Notes: generated from the sequence alone by a model not told the origin. Counted from the stretch's first letter, positions 48,765 to 59,000 are shown. The stretch: DNA of 64,000 nt from JBBRNH01 sp038230415 (GCA_038230415.1 JBBRNH010000014.1:1-64000); one strand, 5' to 3'. Numbers and translations are program-made.

Positions 48765-50690
48765 ATGCGCTCCCTCGTTTACATACTCCTGTTTGCCATC
48801 CTGCTGTATGTGCTGGCGTTCTGCAAACAACGGCCTGATCGTCAGGTAAATTCGGGCGTTTTGGCGCAGGATTCGCTGCGGGTATTTGCCCTGTTTGAGC
48901 AGGCCCGCGCCGTGCAGAACACCAACCCCGACAGTGCCTACGCCCTGATTCGGGAAGCGGGTGAGTTATCGCGCCGACTTGAGTTTGAGCAGGGGCTGTT
49001 TAACTATTACAACCAGGCGATGTATAACCGGGCGGCTTTCCGGGGCGATTTCGCGCTGGCAACCCGCATTGGCGACACCGCGCTGGCCCTCGTGCAAACC
49101 CCCGACCGCCAGCGGTTTCGGATGCTGATGAACTTCTCGCGGGCCATCACGTATCAGTTGCAGGAAGAAAACGACTCGGCCATCGTGTATTACCTGCGGG
49201 CGTTAGACAACCAGCCCTTTACCAAAGACACCTCGCGGGTGCCGATGATTCAGAACAACCTCGCCATTCTGTTTCATTACCAGCAGCGCGACGATCTGGC
49301 CGTGGCCTACCAGCGCAAATCCTTGCAAAACGCCATTCGCAAAGCCGACACCGCCCAGATGATCGGCAATTACGTGAACCTCTACGGCTTTGAAACCGCC
49401 CGGCGCGACACCGTCACCGCGTTTGCCTACCTCACCACCGCCCTGGCCCTGAGCCGCCCCAACCGCCCGTACATGACAGACGTGGAACTCTACAAAAACG
49501 CGGGTGACTACTACCTCGCCAAACACCAGACCGACTCGGCCCGGCAGTACATCGCCCGCTATTATACCCTGACCAAATCGCTGTATCCGCCCGCGTACCT
49601 GGCGATGCCGCTCATCTCGCTGGCCCGCGCCGACTGGCAATCGGGCAACGCTACGGCCACCGAACGCCACCTCCGCGAAGCCAGTCAATTAGTGAATCCC
49701 GACTCGTTGCCGATGCTGGAGCGGCAGGCGTTTTTTCAGACGCAGTATCAGGTTCAGAAACGGGCCAACCGCCCGGCGGCTGCCCTTACCGCGCTGGAAC
49801 ACTACAACGCGGCTGTGCTGGCCTTTGACCGGGGCGAAAAAAACCGGCAGCTCGTCGCCTACGATGAGCACGTAAAACAACTGACTCACGACAGGCAACT
49901 CGCTGACCGTCAGTACGCTATCGAGCGAAAAAACGGCCTGATTGCCGCCCTGACTGCGGGCTTTGTGCTGCTGGCGGGCGTTGCCATGCTGCTGGTACTG
50001 TACTGGCGGAAACGCAAAATGCTCGAATCCGAAAAGCTCGTTACGCTACAGTTAGCCACCGAATGGAACCAGATAAAGAGCCGCATGGAGGCCCAGCAGG
50101 AAGAGCGCAGCCGGATTTCGCAGGAACTCCACGACGAACTCGGCACCGCCCTGACCTCCATCTCACTCGCCAGCGAACTCCTCAAACAGCAACCCCAGAC
50201 CAACTCTGCCGAGGTGCAGATTATCGCCAGAGCGTCGTCGGAAATGACCGTCCGCATGAACGAAATCGTGTGGAGTCTCAACGTCAACAACGACAACGTG
50301 CAGAGCTTGGTGGCCTACATCCGCAAGTTCTGCTCGGAGTTTCTGGGCGAAGCCGGGATTCAGATGGTCTTCACCGAAACCATTGCCGACCCCCAGCGCG
50401 AACTCAAGGGCATTATCCGCCGAAACGTGTATCAGTCGGTGAAAGAAGCGGTGAATAACGTGGTCAAACACGCCGAAGCCTCGCGGGTCGAACTCGCCAT
50501 CGCCACCGTCGAAAACGAGTTGCACATCCTCATCCGCGACAACGGCAAGGGCATGACCGCCGAACCCGCCAAACTCTGGAGCAACGGCCTGCGGAATATG
50601 AAAAAGAACATCGAAGCCGTAAAAGGCCGCATCACCTGGATCACCGACAATGGCACCCAGGTCAGCATTCAGACACCCATGAACGGGTAG
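48765..50690 (+). CDS. TPR-containing sensor histidine kinase (HisKA_3 type)
   Basis: 641 aa. A lipoprotein-like signal (LLFAILLYVLAFC) is followed by about 360 residues of TPR-like helices, one transmembrane helix (GLIAALTAGFVLLAGVAMLLVLYW near residue 395), then the dimerisation helix EERSRISQELHDELGTALTS with phospho-His456 and an HATPase domain ending in NGKGM and NGLRNMKKNIEAVKG. It pairs with the LuxR-type regulator 30 bp downstream. The signal it senses is unknown. Confidence 0.9.
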   Translation: MRSLVYILLFAILLYVLAFCKQRPDRQVNSGVLAQDSLRVFALFEQARAVQNTNPDSAYALIREAGELSRRLEFEQGLFNYYNQAMYNRAAFRGDFALATRIGDTALALVQTPDRQRFRMLMNFSRAITYQLQEENDSAIVYYLRALDNQPFTKDTSRVPMIQNNLAILFHYQQRDDLAVAYQRKSLQNAIRKADTAQMIGNYVNLYGFETARRDTVTAFAYLTTALALSRPNRPYMTDVELYKNAGDYYLAKHQTDSARQYIARYYTLTKSLYPPAYLAMPLISLARADWQSGNATATERHLREASQLVNPDSLPMLERQAFFQTQYQVQKRANRPAAALTALEHYNAAVLAFDRGEKNRQLVAYDEHVKQLTHDRQLADRQYAIERKNGLIAALTAGFVLLAGVAMLLVLYWRKRKMLESEKLVTLQLATEWNQIKSRMEAQQEERSRISQELHDELGTALTSISLASELLKQQPQTNSAEVQIIARASSEMTVRMNEIVWSLNVNNDNVQSLVAYIRKFCSEFLGEAGIQMVFTETIADPQRELKGIIRRNVYQSVKEAVNNVVKHAEASRVELAIATVENELHILIRDNGKGMTAEPAKLWSNGLRNMKKNIEAVKGRITWITDNGTQVSIQTPMNG

Positions 50691-50720
50691 TGATCGGTAT
50701 AGCGTAAATGACCAATAGGT

Positions 50721-51344
50721 ATGATCTCCGTTTTTATCGTTGAAGACAACCCCGATATTCAGTTGCTGCTGCAAACCATTGTCTGCCGCGACGATGAATA
50801 CACCTGCGTCGGCATAGCACCGACCGGCACCGACGCGCTGAAAAAAATCCCCGAACTGCTGCCCGACGTGGTGCTGATGGACATTGGCCTGCCCGACATC
50901 AGCGGCATCGAATGCGTCCGCCGACTCAAGCCGCTCTGCCCCAACGTCGAGTTTATTATGTGTACGATTTATGACGAGGACGAGACTGTTTTTCAGTCGC
51001 TCGAAGCCGGGGCCAACTCCTACATCCTCAAAAAAAGCAAGCCCGAACTCCTGCTCAGTGCCATCCGTGAGGTTCACGACGGCGGCTCGCCGATGAGCAG
51101 CGACATTGCCCGCAAGATTGTGGCCCGGATGCAGCGGCCCGGCCAGGCCCGCGCCGATTATCACATCACCCCCCGCGAGGTACAGGTACTGACGATGCTA
51201 TCTAAAGGGTTGACATACAGCGAAGTAGCCGATCAGCTATTCATCAGCATCAAGACCCTGAAAAAGCACATTTACAACATCTACGAAAAACTCCACGTAG
51301 ATAACAAGGTCGAAGCGTTGAATAAGTTCTTTGGAAAATATTAG
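50721..51344 (+). CDS. LuxR/NarL-type response regulator
   Basis: 207 aa. The receiver domain has VEDNPD near residue 8 and phosphoacceptor Asp54 in VLMDIGLPDISG. The C-terminal HTH (ITPREVQVLTMLSKGLTYSEVADQLFIS then IKTLKKHIYNIYEKL) is a LuxR-type DNA-binding domain. It is the partner of the upstream kinase. Confidence 0.93.
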   Translation: MISVFIVEDNPDIQLLLQTIVCRDDEYTCVGIAPTGTDALKKIPELLPDVVLMDIGLPDISGIECVRRLKPLCPNVEFIMCTIYDEDETVFQSLEAGANSYILKKSKPELLLSAIREVHDGGSPMSSDIARKIVARMQRPGQARADYHITPREVQVLTMLSKGLTYSEVADQLFISIKTLKKHIYNIYEKLHVDNKVEALNKFFGKY

Positions 51345-51414
51345 CGTTTATGTATCTTTTTCCGCTAACTTATGCCAGAAAATACCGTGCATCTCACTGA
51401 TTCTATTTTGCGTC

Positions 51415-52827
51415 ATGAATACATTTCGGTTGCTCGCCCTGCGTATCACTGCTTTCATTGCCAGCGGTTTGGCACTCTTTTTTTCTGTTGCATTGATGCT
51501 GACGGGCTGTTTCCGGGATGCTCAGACAACGGCGATAATTCCTGTTGTCAAACCGCCTGTTAGCACCACGATGGTGTCTTCCAATGTTCTCTCGGCAAGT
51601 ACGTGTCAGATTACACAGGTCAAAATGCCCGGTGTCCCGGATGAGAACATTACTGTTAATCAGGCTGATACCTCAATAACCATAGTAATCCCGGAAACAT
51701 ATCAGCCAAGGACATTCAGGTTTTCATATACATTAAACGCACCTAATTGTTCTGTATGGAGAGACGATATAGAACTTAGAGTATCGAATTCACAGTCATA
51801 TCATGCGAGCTTGGTCTTTGATTCCGGCAAACAGGCTTACTCGTCTAAAGAGTATAAAATCAACTATAAACCTGCCGGGCCACTCGTTATTGGTCAGGGG
51901 CAAGAGCCGATTCCACTGATCATTGGTGAACTGTCTCCTGTTCTAATTCGTGTGAGCAATTATCACGCCCTTGCGGACTATTCCAGGTCGCCGAAAATCT
52001 CGTTAAAGCGGGTTAGTGATGGTAAAGTGCAATCTGTGAGACTGGATGAATACCAACAGCCCGGTACTGCGTTTTCTCAGTCGTCCATCATGCAGCTTGT
52101 TTCATCACTGGACATTGACGACGAAGGAACGTATGTATTGCAGGCACAAACTCTTGATAGTACAATCGTCACGTGTTCGCAGCCCGTTGTTGCTCGCTAT
52201 ACCGACAACGTTATCGTGAATTATGTAACCCAATTTGAGTTTTACGCACCGGTGCCGGGCGGAACGCAACGGTTTTATGGGTATAATCTAAGGGCAGCAG
52301 CCAAAGCGGGTATTGATCTGATTGATTACGCGGGTCAACGGATTACGTTACCTATACTTGAGTATCGGGATAAGGGTCGTGAGATGCTTGCCCGCATTCC
52401 TGAATCGCTAAAAGGCGGGTATTATCTGTATCAGCCGACGAAAGACGGAATACCGCAGCAGAAAGGCAGTCATTTTGTTGTAGCCGATGGCAATCGGCCC
52501 TTATTTGCTTATCCTCTTGGCACCTACAACGGATATCCTGCCGGACCGGGCGAAATCAAGCAGGGAAAAACACTTTACATTCGTTTCTCCCCACCGAACA
52601 GAAAAACAAAGTTGAAACTGGTTTCGAAAGTTGATCCATCAGTTGTCTATCTGGTCGATATTGTGATTCCTAATGAGCAGCCTTACAGTGGGTTTTACTC
52701 GCCAACCGCTGTCGTTCCAACTACCGTACCCCCCGGTGATTATACGGCTTCATTGCAGCAAACGCTTGATGATGGGTCAGTGGTAGAAGGCCCGGCGCAT
52801 TTGCAGACAATACGGGTCACGCCATAA
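51415..52827 (+). CDS. Lipoprotein with beta-rich repeats
   Basis: 470 aa from the ATG at 51415. The lipobox is LTGC. The mature protein is beta-rich with roughly immunoglobulin-like strands and no catalytic motif; a QFEFYAPVPGGTQRFYGYNL stretch is aromatic. It is less GC-rich than the flanking genes, a mild sign of separate origin. It has a short 5' gap to the regulator and may be controlled by it. No family is recognised. Confidence 0.65.
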   Translation: MNTFRLLALRITAFIASGLALFFSVALMLTGCFRDAQTTAIIPVVKPPVSTTMVSSNVLSASTCQITQVKMPGVPDENITVNQADTSITIVIPETYQPRTFRFSYTLNAPNCSVWRDDIELRVSNSQSYHASLVFDSGKQAYSSKEYKINYKPAGPLVIGQGQEPIPLIIGELSPVLIRVSNYHALADYSRSPKISLKRVSDGKVQSVRLDEYQQPGTAFSQSSIMQLVSSLDIDDEGTYVLQAQTLDSTIVTCSQPVVARYTDNVIVNYVTQFEFYAPVPGGTQRFYGYNLRAAAKAGIDLIDYAGQRITLPILEYRDKGREMLARIPESLKGGYYLYQPTKDGIPQQKGSHFVVADGNRPLFAYPLGTYNGYPAGPGEIKQGKTLYIRFSPPNRKTKLKLVSKVDPSVVYLVDIVIPNEQPYSGFYSPTAVVPTTVPPGDYTASLQQTLDDGSVVEGPAHLQTIRVTP

Positions 52828-52835
52828 AACCGCCC

Positions 52836-53831
52836 TCACCGCGCCAGAATCAGCAGCCCCAAGCCCAGCGCGTAGCAGAGCAGCATGGCGTTGAGCAGCG
52901 TGTTGGTGCCAGGCGGGGCCGACCGAAACTCGCCCCAGACGTAGATGCCCCACAGCGCGGCCACCACCGTTGCGCCCTGCCCTAAACCATAGCTGATGGC
53001 CGGGCCAGCCAGCCCCGATGCGATGATACTCAGCGACATCCCTACGCACCAGATCAGTCCGCCCAGGATACCCGTCAGGTGGCTCCGGGCCGACCCCCGG
53101 AAATAATCGGCGTAGCCAACGGGGTTGCCCACAAAAGGCCGCGCCATCAGCAGCGAGTTAAACACGACGTTGCTGCCCAGGATGCCGAGCGCAAAAAACA
53201 CCACCGCCGTGTAGGGGCTGAGTTTGCCGGGTTCGGGCCGGGTGAAGTCGGGAAACATCGAAGCGGCCACGTATTTGTAGAAGAATCCCATCAGCACCCC
53301 GGCCACCACCGCCAGCAGTAATCCCTTCACGGGCAAGCCCTGCGTGGCGGTGGTGAGTCGGCGGTAGGCGTTGGCGTTCAGCCCGATAGCCACCATCACC
53401 AGCGCGACCCCGCCGAACAGCAGGGCCGCGTTGCCCACCGGCAAACTGAGGTAATTGACCACCACGCCAATCACCAGCGCCAGCCCGATACCCACCGGAA
53501 ACGCCACCGACATACCCGCAATGGCAATGGCCGCGCCGAGCAAAATATTGGCCGCGTTGAAGACAATCCCGCCAATCACCGCCGACCAGAGATTGGCACG
53601 GTCGGCCTGGGCCACGTCGGGCAGAAACGCCCGGCCCGACCCACCCACGCTGCCTAAGGTGAAGGCCAGTAGTACCGCCGTCAGCACAATGCCCAGCACG
53701 TAATCCCAGTAAAACAACTCGAACCGCCAGGTGCTGCCCGCCAATTTCTGGGTATTGGCCCACGAGCCCCAGCAGAGCATGGTGACGAAACAGGCCAGAA
53801 TCGCAATCGGGTAGGTTTGAATGATGTACAT
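52836..53831 (-). CDS. GRP-family sugar transporter (RbsU/RhaT-like)
   Basis: 331 aa with about ten transmembrane helices. LACFVTMLCWGSWANTQKL near the start and AFPVGIGLALVIGVVVNYL near residue 110 match the glucose/ribose porter family (RbsU, GlcU, RhaT). It is proton-coupled uptake. The adjoining ADP-ribosylglycohydrolase and ribokinase suggest ribose or ribose-derived uptake. Confidence 0.82.
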   Translation of the reverse strand: MYIIQTYPIAILACFVTMLCWGSWANTQKLAGSTWRFELFYWDYVLGIVLTAVLLAFTLGSVGGSGRAFLPDVAQADRANLWSAVIGGIVFNAANILLGAAIAIAGMSVAFPVGIGLALVIGVVVNYLSLPVGNAALLFGGVALVMVAIGLNANAYRRLTTATQGLPVKGLLLAVVAGVLMGFFYKYVAASMFPDFTRPEPGKLSPYTAVVFFALGILGSNVVFNSLLMARPFVGNPVGYADYFRGSARSHLTGILGGLIWCVGMSLSIIASGLAGPAISYGLGQGATVVAALWGIYVWGEFRSAPPGTNTLLNAMLLCYALGLGLLILAR

Positions 53832-53832
53832 C

Positions 53833-55386
53833 TCAGTACGTTTTTTTGATGGGCTTGTCGCTGTACACCATCAGGTCGCTGATCCTGACTACGTGGTCGG
53901 CATCGGGATTGAGCAGTTTGACCCGCAGCGTGTGTTTGCCGTTGGGCAACCGGTATTTCCAGAACAGGTCGTGCCGACGCTGCGTGAAACTCACCGGCAA
54001 CGTTGCCGTTTCTACTTTCTTGCCGTCGATATACAGGTCGGCATTGAAGGCAAAGGGATTCTCATACTGCCACGAACTTCGGTTTTTGGGTTTCGCTTCG
54101 CCTTTCAGCACGAAGCCAATGCCCTCAAAATCAACGCTATACTCGTCGGTCAGGTCTTTGTTGATGGGTTGCAGAAGCACCGGATAATGCCCCGCGAACG
54201 CCTGTTCGAGCCGCACCGGGGTGGGGGTCTGCGCGGCAATCGTGACCTGATCGCCCGTGATCTTGCCGCCGTTTCGTTCCACCACTTGCAGGGCGTGTTT
54301 CATGCCTAATGCATACACATCGTTGAGCGACATGGTGGTGTATTTGAAATCAATGTCTTCGGCTTCGGCCAGCCCCATTTTCCAGTAAGCCGGAATCGCG
54401 GTATAGCCGAGCATGGTGCCGAGAATACCGCCCGCCGAAGCCGGATTGCAGTCGGAATCCTGCCCGGCGCGGGTGCTGATTTCCATCGTTTTCGTGAAAT
54501 CACCTTTGCCATACAACAGCCCCAGCACGATGTAGGCCGAGTTGATCTTGGCATCGATATCAAACGCCCGGAACACTCCGTCGGGGCAGCCCACCTCATC
54601 AGACCATTTTTGTTGAATTTCAAACCAGGTGCGTTTCCAGTCGGTGGGGTATTGGTCGTGCCATTTAATCACGTCGGCGATGCACTGGTAAAACGTACTC
54701 TGCTGCGGAATCACCTTCAGCCCTTCGCGCACCACGTAGTTCATGTCGTTCGAGGTAAACGCCAGTGCGTACATCGCGCCCACGTAGGCCCCGCCGTACC
54801 AGCCGTCGCCGTAGTTCATGATGTGGCCGATGGGGTCGCCGATCCTGACGGCGGTGTTGGGCATTCCGGGGGCCATCAGCCCCGAAAAATCGGCTTCGAT
54901 CTGAAAATCAATATCGTCGGCGTGGGGGTTATTGAGCCAGTGGCCCGATTCGGGGGCGGTCATGCCGTGCAGGAGGTTATACCGCCCGGCCTGATTGGCG
55001 TGCCAGAGCATATAGCCCGCGTTGGCGTAGGCGTTGGCGTGTTCACGCACGGGCGCGTCGAGACCCTTGCGCTCAAAGACATCCACGAAGGTCAGGTCCA
55101 TGTAAATATCATCGTATAGCCCGAAATTCTCGACCATCGTTTTCTTGATGTAGCCGTCGTACCAGGGAATCGGCTGGTAGTCGTTGAGCATCGTCCCTTG
55201 GAAGCGAAACTCGGTTGGCCCGCCGAAGGTGCAGCCGATAACCTGCCCGGCCCAGCCGCCCTTGATTTTATCCTGCAAGGTGGCTTTGGTGAGCGTCACG
55301 GCCCGCGCCGGGCGGGTTGGCGGGGCGGTGGTTCCGGCTCCGAACGTGGTCAGAGCCAGACAAATAATAGTGATTAATCGAAACAT
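53833..55386 (-). CDS. Exported ADP-ribosylglycohydrolase-family protein
   Basis: 517 aa with a signal peptide (LITIICLALTTFGAGTTA). The family core is present: KGGWAGQVIGCTFGGPTEF near residue 40, LYDDIYMDLTF near residue 95 (metal-binding Asp pair), and GQDSDCNPASAGGILGTMLGY near residue 310. Members hydrolyse ADP-ribose linkages or act on related ribosides. The C-terminal 120 residues form a beta-rich carbohydrate-binding-like domain. With ribokinase and the sugar transporter it forms a ribose-salvage operon. Confidence 0.85.
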   Translation of the reverse strand: MFRLITIICLALTTFGAGTTAPPTRPARAVTLTKATLQDKIKGGWAGQVIGCTFGGPTEFRFQGTMLNDYQPIPWYDGYIKKTMVENFGLYDDIYMDLTFVDVFERKGLDAPVREHANAYANAGYMLWHANQAGRYNLLHGMTAPESGHWLNNPHADDIDFQIEADFSGLMAPGMPNTAVRIGDPIGHIMNYGDGWYGGAYVGAMYALAFTSNDMNYVVREGLKVIPQQSTFYQCIADVIKWHDQYPTDWKRTWFEIQQKWSDEVGCPDGVFRAFDIDAKINSAYIVLGLLYGKGDFTKTMEISTRAGQDSDCNPASAGGILGTMLGYTAIPAYWKMGLAEAEDIDFKYTTMSLNDVYALGMKHALQVVERNGGKITGDQVTIAAQTPTPVRLEQAFAGHYPVLLQPINKDLTDEYSVDFEGIGFVLKGEAKPKNRSSWQYENPFAFNADLYIDGKKVETATLPVSFTQRRHDLFWKYRLPNGKHTLRVKLLNPDADHVVRISDLMVYSDKPIKKTY

Positions 55387-55399
55387 GATTTGGTTGGTT

Positions 55400-56335
55400 T
55401 TAACTACTTAACGGAATCTCGTTCATCTCTTTTCGGTACGGTACCGAGGCCTGTGCGCCCATGCGCGTCACCGAAATCGAAGCGGCTTTGCAGGCAAACG
55501 CCACCGCGCCGGGCAACGCCTGCCCCTCGGCGAGGGCAACGGCCAGCGCCCCGTTGAAACAATCACCGGCGGCTGTGGTGTCGGTAGCCGTTACGGGCGG
55601 GGCGGCAATCAGCATCCCCGCCGAGCCACCGGCCAGTAGGTATGCGCCCCGTGCGCCGAGGGTAATGACCACGTTTGGTACGCCCGCCGTTTGCAGGTGC
55701 CGGGCCGCCCGCTCTGCCGATGCGGTGTCGGTCACGCGGATGCCGGTGAGCAGTTCGGCTTCGGTTTCGTTGGGCGTAATCAGGTGAATATGAGGTAATA
55801 ACGAAGGCGGAAGCGTCTGCGCCGGGGCCGGGTTCAGCACCACCCGCAGCCCCCGCCGGTGAGCCTCGCCGATGGCCGTCTCCACGGTATCGAGCGGAAT
55901 TTCGAGTTGCAGCAGCACAATAGAGCGGGCCGGGGCTTCGGCAAGGGCAGTGGTCACGTCGGCGGGCCGGAGCCGGGCGTTGGCTCCGGGAGCCACCACA
56001 ATGCAGTTTTCGCCCCGCCCGTCCACCGTAATCAGGGCCACGCCCGACGGATGGTTTGGGTCGGTCAGCACGTGATTGGTGTTGATGCCCTCGCGCTGAA
56101 ACTGCTGCACGGCCTGCCGCCCGAATATATCGTTGCCGACCTTCGCCACAAACACCACCCGGCCCGCGCCCGGTGCCGACAGCCGGGCGGCTGCTACGGC
56201 CTGATTGGCCCCTTTGCCACCCGGATTCATCAGAAACGTATCGCCGATAACGGTTTCGCCGGGGGCGGGTAGTTTGAGCGATTTAACCACCATATCGGTG
56301 TTTGAACTGCCGATAACCAAAATGCTGTCTGCCAT
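55400..56335 (-). CDS. rbsK: Ribokinase
   Basis: 311 aa of the PfkB family. The substrate-binding GSSNTDMVVK near residue 7, NPGGKGANQAVAAARL near residue 38 and the C-terminal TDTTAAGDCFNGAL (catalytic Asp in AGD) are the ribokinase signatures. It phosphorylates D-ribose to ribose-5-phosphate. It is the first gene of the ribose operon, 13 bp before the hydrolase. Confidence 0.9.
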   Translation of the reverse strand: MADSILVIGSSNTDMVVKSLKLPAPGETVIGDTFLMNPGGKGANQAVAAARLSAPGAGRVVFVAKVGNDIFGRQAVQQFQREGINTNHVLTDPNHPSGVALITVDGRGENCIVVAPGANARLRPADVTTALAEAPARSIVLLQLEIPLDTVETAIGEAHRRGLRVVLNPAPAQTLPPSLLPHIHLITPNETEAELLTGIRVTDTASAERAARHLQTAGVPNVVITLGARGAYLLAGGSAGMLIAAPPVTATDTTAAGDCFNGALAVALAEGQALPGAVAFACKAASISVTRMGAQASVPYRKEMNEIPLSS

Positions 56336-56490
56336 ACAGAAGGCTTGTTTTGGTCAAATTTATCCTGTTAAACGATAATTCGCAAAGGCAACTATTGACC
56401 TATCTGGTTAAAGCTATGGGTTGAAATACTACGAAATCTGGATTGAAAGACAGACCTTAGCGGACGACCTTCGGTCTGGGTCTGTGTCTT

Positions 56491-56566
56491 ATCCTCGGTC
56501 TGTGTCTTCACAGACCGCTGTCAATCAGGCATAACCGAGCGGTCTGTGAAGACACAGACCGAGGAT
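56491..56566. repeat. 29-bp perfect inverted repeat of the GGTCTGTGTCTTCACAGACC family
   Basis: ATCCTCGGTCTGTGTCTTCACAGACCGCT at 56491-56519 and its exact complement at 56538-56566 have an 18-nt loop; each arm is itself palindromic (GGTCTGTGTCTTCACAGACC). Degenerate copies precede it (56450-56490). The right arm ends on the annotated ATG of the next frame, so that ATG may not be used. Confidence 0.85.
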
Positions 56567-58048
56567 GTATAAACATAATTTATCAGCTAATCCTGTGTTA
56601 TCAATCTATCAACTCCGCGCGTTGCAGCAAACGCTGTCTAAATCAGAAAAACGGTATTTCCGGTTGCAGGTGGGATTGCAAACCGGCGACAAAGCCTACT
56701 TAGCCCTGTTTGACTGGCTCGACGCGCAGCCCGCCGACCCAACGCCCGATGTCGTAGCCGCCCACTGGCCCCCCGCCAAACTTGAAGCCGCCCGCAAGCA
56801 CCTCGCCCGAACCCTGCTGAAAACGCTCCGGCTGTTCGAGGCCGACAAAGACACCGACACCCGGCTGGCGGCCCTGCTCCACGAATCCCGGATTCTGCTG
56901 CAACGCGGCCTGACCGGGCCGGGGCTGGCCCACCTCGACCGGGCCGCGCGGGTAGCCGGGCAAACCGGGCGCAATGCCTACGCGGCTCAGGCCATGAAAA
57001 TAGCCCTCCAACAGCCCGCCCGCGATCAGTTTGCCGGTCTCTCCGAAGCCGATTTACTGGCCCGCCAACACCGCATCGGTGAGGCACTCCGGCGCGAAGA
57101 AACCCTGCATCAGCACACGACACTTTACGAGATCTTGCGCCACCGTTACCTGCACAACGGCCCGGTGCGGAACCTCACCGAGCGCACCCGGCTCAACGAT
57201 TTGCTGCTGGAAGAATACTCGATTATGAACCGTTACCCCGACGACTCGTTCGAGAGCCGCCGACTGCATTTGCAATTTCAGTCGGTCTATTTTTCGATGA
57301 CCGGCGATTATGACGGTAGTTTGCCCCTGCTCAGGCAACTCGACGGGTTGTTTGCCGAAAACAGCACCCTGAGCCGCGACGCGCCGACGGATTACCTCTA
57401 TCTGCTCGACAGCATCCTGACCGACCTCCGCAACGCCGGGCAGTTGGCCGGGATGCCCTATTTTCTGGCCCGGTTTGCCACACTGCCCGATAGTATGGCC
57501 CTGCACAGCCGCTATCTGGCCCTGTATCACCGGCTGAATTACCTCGCCGATGGCGGTCAACTGACCGAAGCGGCCCAACTCCTGACCGATGACCCGGTAA
57601 TGCTGCTGGCCGGTATGAGGGCGTTACCGGCTGCGTTTCAGGCCCGGATCAGGATCACGGCGGCCCGCGTTCTGCGCGAGACCGGGCAACCCGGCGCGGC
57701 TTTGGTACTGGTGAATGACGTACTTACGGCCCGCGCCGAACGGCCCGGCCCGGCCCGGCGCAATACAGTCAGGCCCGGCTGCTGGCCGTGATGATTCACG
57801 TGGATTTAGACCACCATGATTATGTAGACTATGAATTGACATCGGTAGCCCGCAAACTCCGGCAGGGGCAGCAACTCTACGGCGTAGAGACCGCCACCAT
57901 CCGGTATGTGAACGCGTGGCTGGCGGGCAAACCCGACCCGAATTTTGGGCAAATACTGGCCGACCTGTTCGGGAACCCCTACGAACGACAGGTGATTCTG
58001 GCCCTGGGGCTGCGGCAGTGGGCTAATGGCCGTGAGATTACTACCTAA
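56565..58048 (+). pseudogene. Helical-repeat protein interrupted by a pentanucleotide slippage frameshift
   Basis: The first frame (408 codons from 56565) starts near QLRALQQTLSKSEKRYFRL, a conserved Bacteroidota family start, and is otherwise a helical, TPR-like protein. At 57741-57760 the DNA is three CGGCC units followed by CGGCG. After them the frame runs into a TGA at 57789-57791, while a second frame continues meaningfully (IHVDLDHHDYVDYELTSVARKL) to 58048. Removing one CGGCC joins the two as ERPGPAQYSQARLLAVM. The GTG at 56595 may be the true start. Phase variation, decay or a sequencing slip are all possible. Confidence 0.75.
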
Positions 58049-58052
58049 CCAC

Positions 58053-58868
58053 TTAGTCTGCCAGTGGCTTCACCTCGATCTGACTCTGGTGAAACACCAA
58101 TGACCCCGGCGCGATGCTCTGGGTGAGCCACACATTGCCGCCAATCACGGAATCATGGCCGATCACGGTTTTGCCGCCCAGAATGGTAGCATTGGCATAA
58201 ATCACCACGTTGTCTTCGATGGTGGGGTGGCGTTTTTTCTGGGCCATGTTTTTGGCAATGTGCGTTGCGCCGAGGGTCACGCCCTGGTATATTTTCACGT
58301 TGTTGCCGATAATACAGGTCTCACCGATGACCGCACCCGTCCCGTGATCAATAAAAAACGACTGCCCGATTCGCGCGCCCGGATGAATGTCAATTCCGGT
58401 CTGACTGTGGGCGTACTCGGTCAGCATCCGGGGTAACAGCGGCACCTCAAAGCCGAGCAGCGTATGGGCAATCCGGTACACGGCAATGGCATAAAATCCC
58501 GGATAGACCGCAATTACTTCTTCGATACCGACCGCAGCCGGGTCGTTGTCGGCAATGGCGGTAGCATCGAGAACGAGGTTGGTGAAGATGGCGGGCAGGG
58601 CCGTAAAAAACTGATCGGCAATATCGTCGGCGGGCTGGCTGAGGTTCTCCTGCAACGGTTTGAGCAGGCAAAGAAGCTGGTTGTGAAGCCGTTGCACGGC
58701 CAGTTCGGGGTCGTCGGTGAAGGCGTGGCAATCCTGGGTGATCGGAAACAGGAGCCGCATCAGGTGGTCAATAAACCGCCCGGCATCGGGCCGCGACGGT
58801 AGCCGGTAGCGAAACTGCGCCTGTTGGCGGGTTAATTCGTGCAGAAACGTAGTGATTTCGGTGGTCAT
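58053..58868 (-). CDS. cysE: Serine O-acetyltransferase (EpsC-type)
   Basis: 271 aa. An N-terminal helical domain (AHSQTGIDIHPGARIGQSFFIDHGTGAVIGETCIIGN marks its end) leads to left-handed hexapeptide repeats (IxGNNVKIYQGVTLGA and onward). Gly-rich repeats and HGTG are the active-site features. It makes O-acetylserine for cysteine synthesis. It converges on the frameshifted gene, with 4 bp between stops. Confidence 0.9.
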   Translation of the reverse strand: MTTEITTFLHELTRQQAQFRYRLPSRPDAGRFIDHLMRLLFPITQDCHAFTDDPELAVQRLHNQLLCLLKPLQENLSQPADDIADQFFTALPAIFTNLVLDATAIADNDPAAVGIEEVIAVYPGFYAIAVYRIAHTLLGFEVPLLPRMLTEYAHSQTGIDIHPGARIGQSFFIDHGTGAVIGETCIIGNNVKIYQGVTLGATHIAKNMAQKKRHPTIEDNVVIYANATILGGKTVIGHDSVIGGNVWLTQSIAPGSLVFHQSQIEVKPLAD

Positions 58869-59000
58869 AAACGGAAGGCAGGGATTTGTGGTTTTCGCCG
58901 TAACGCGGTGGCGGGTCGCTAAGTTGCTTCGTTACGAACAAAAACGGGGCCAATGCCATTATTGATGGAGCGTAGCCTTGATTTTTATAACAAACAACCG

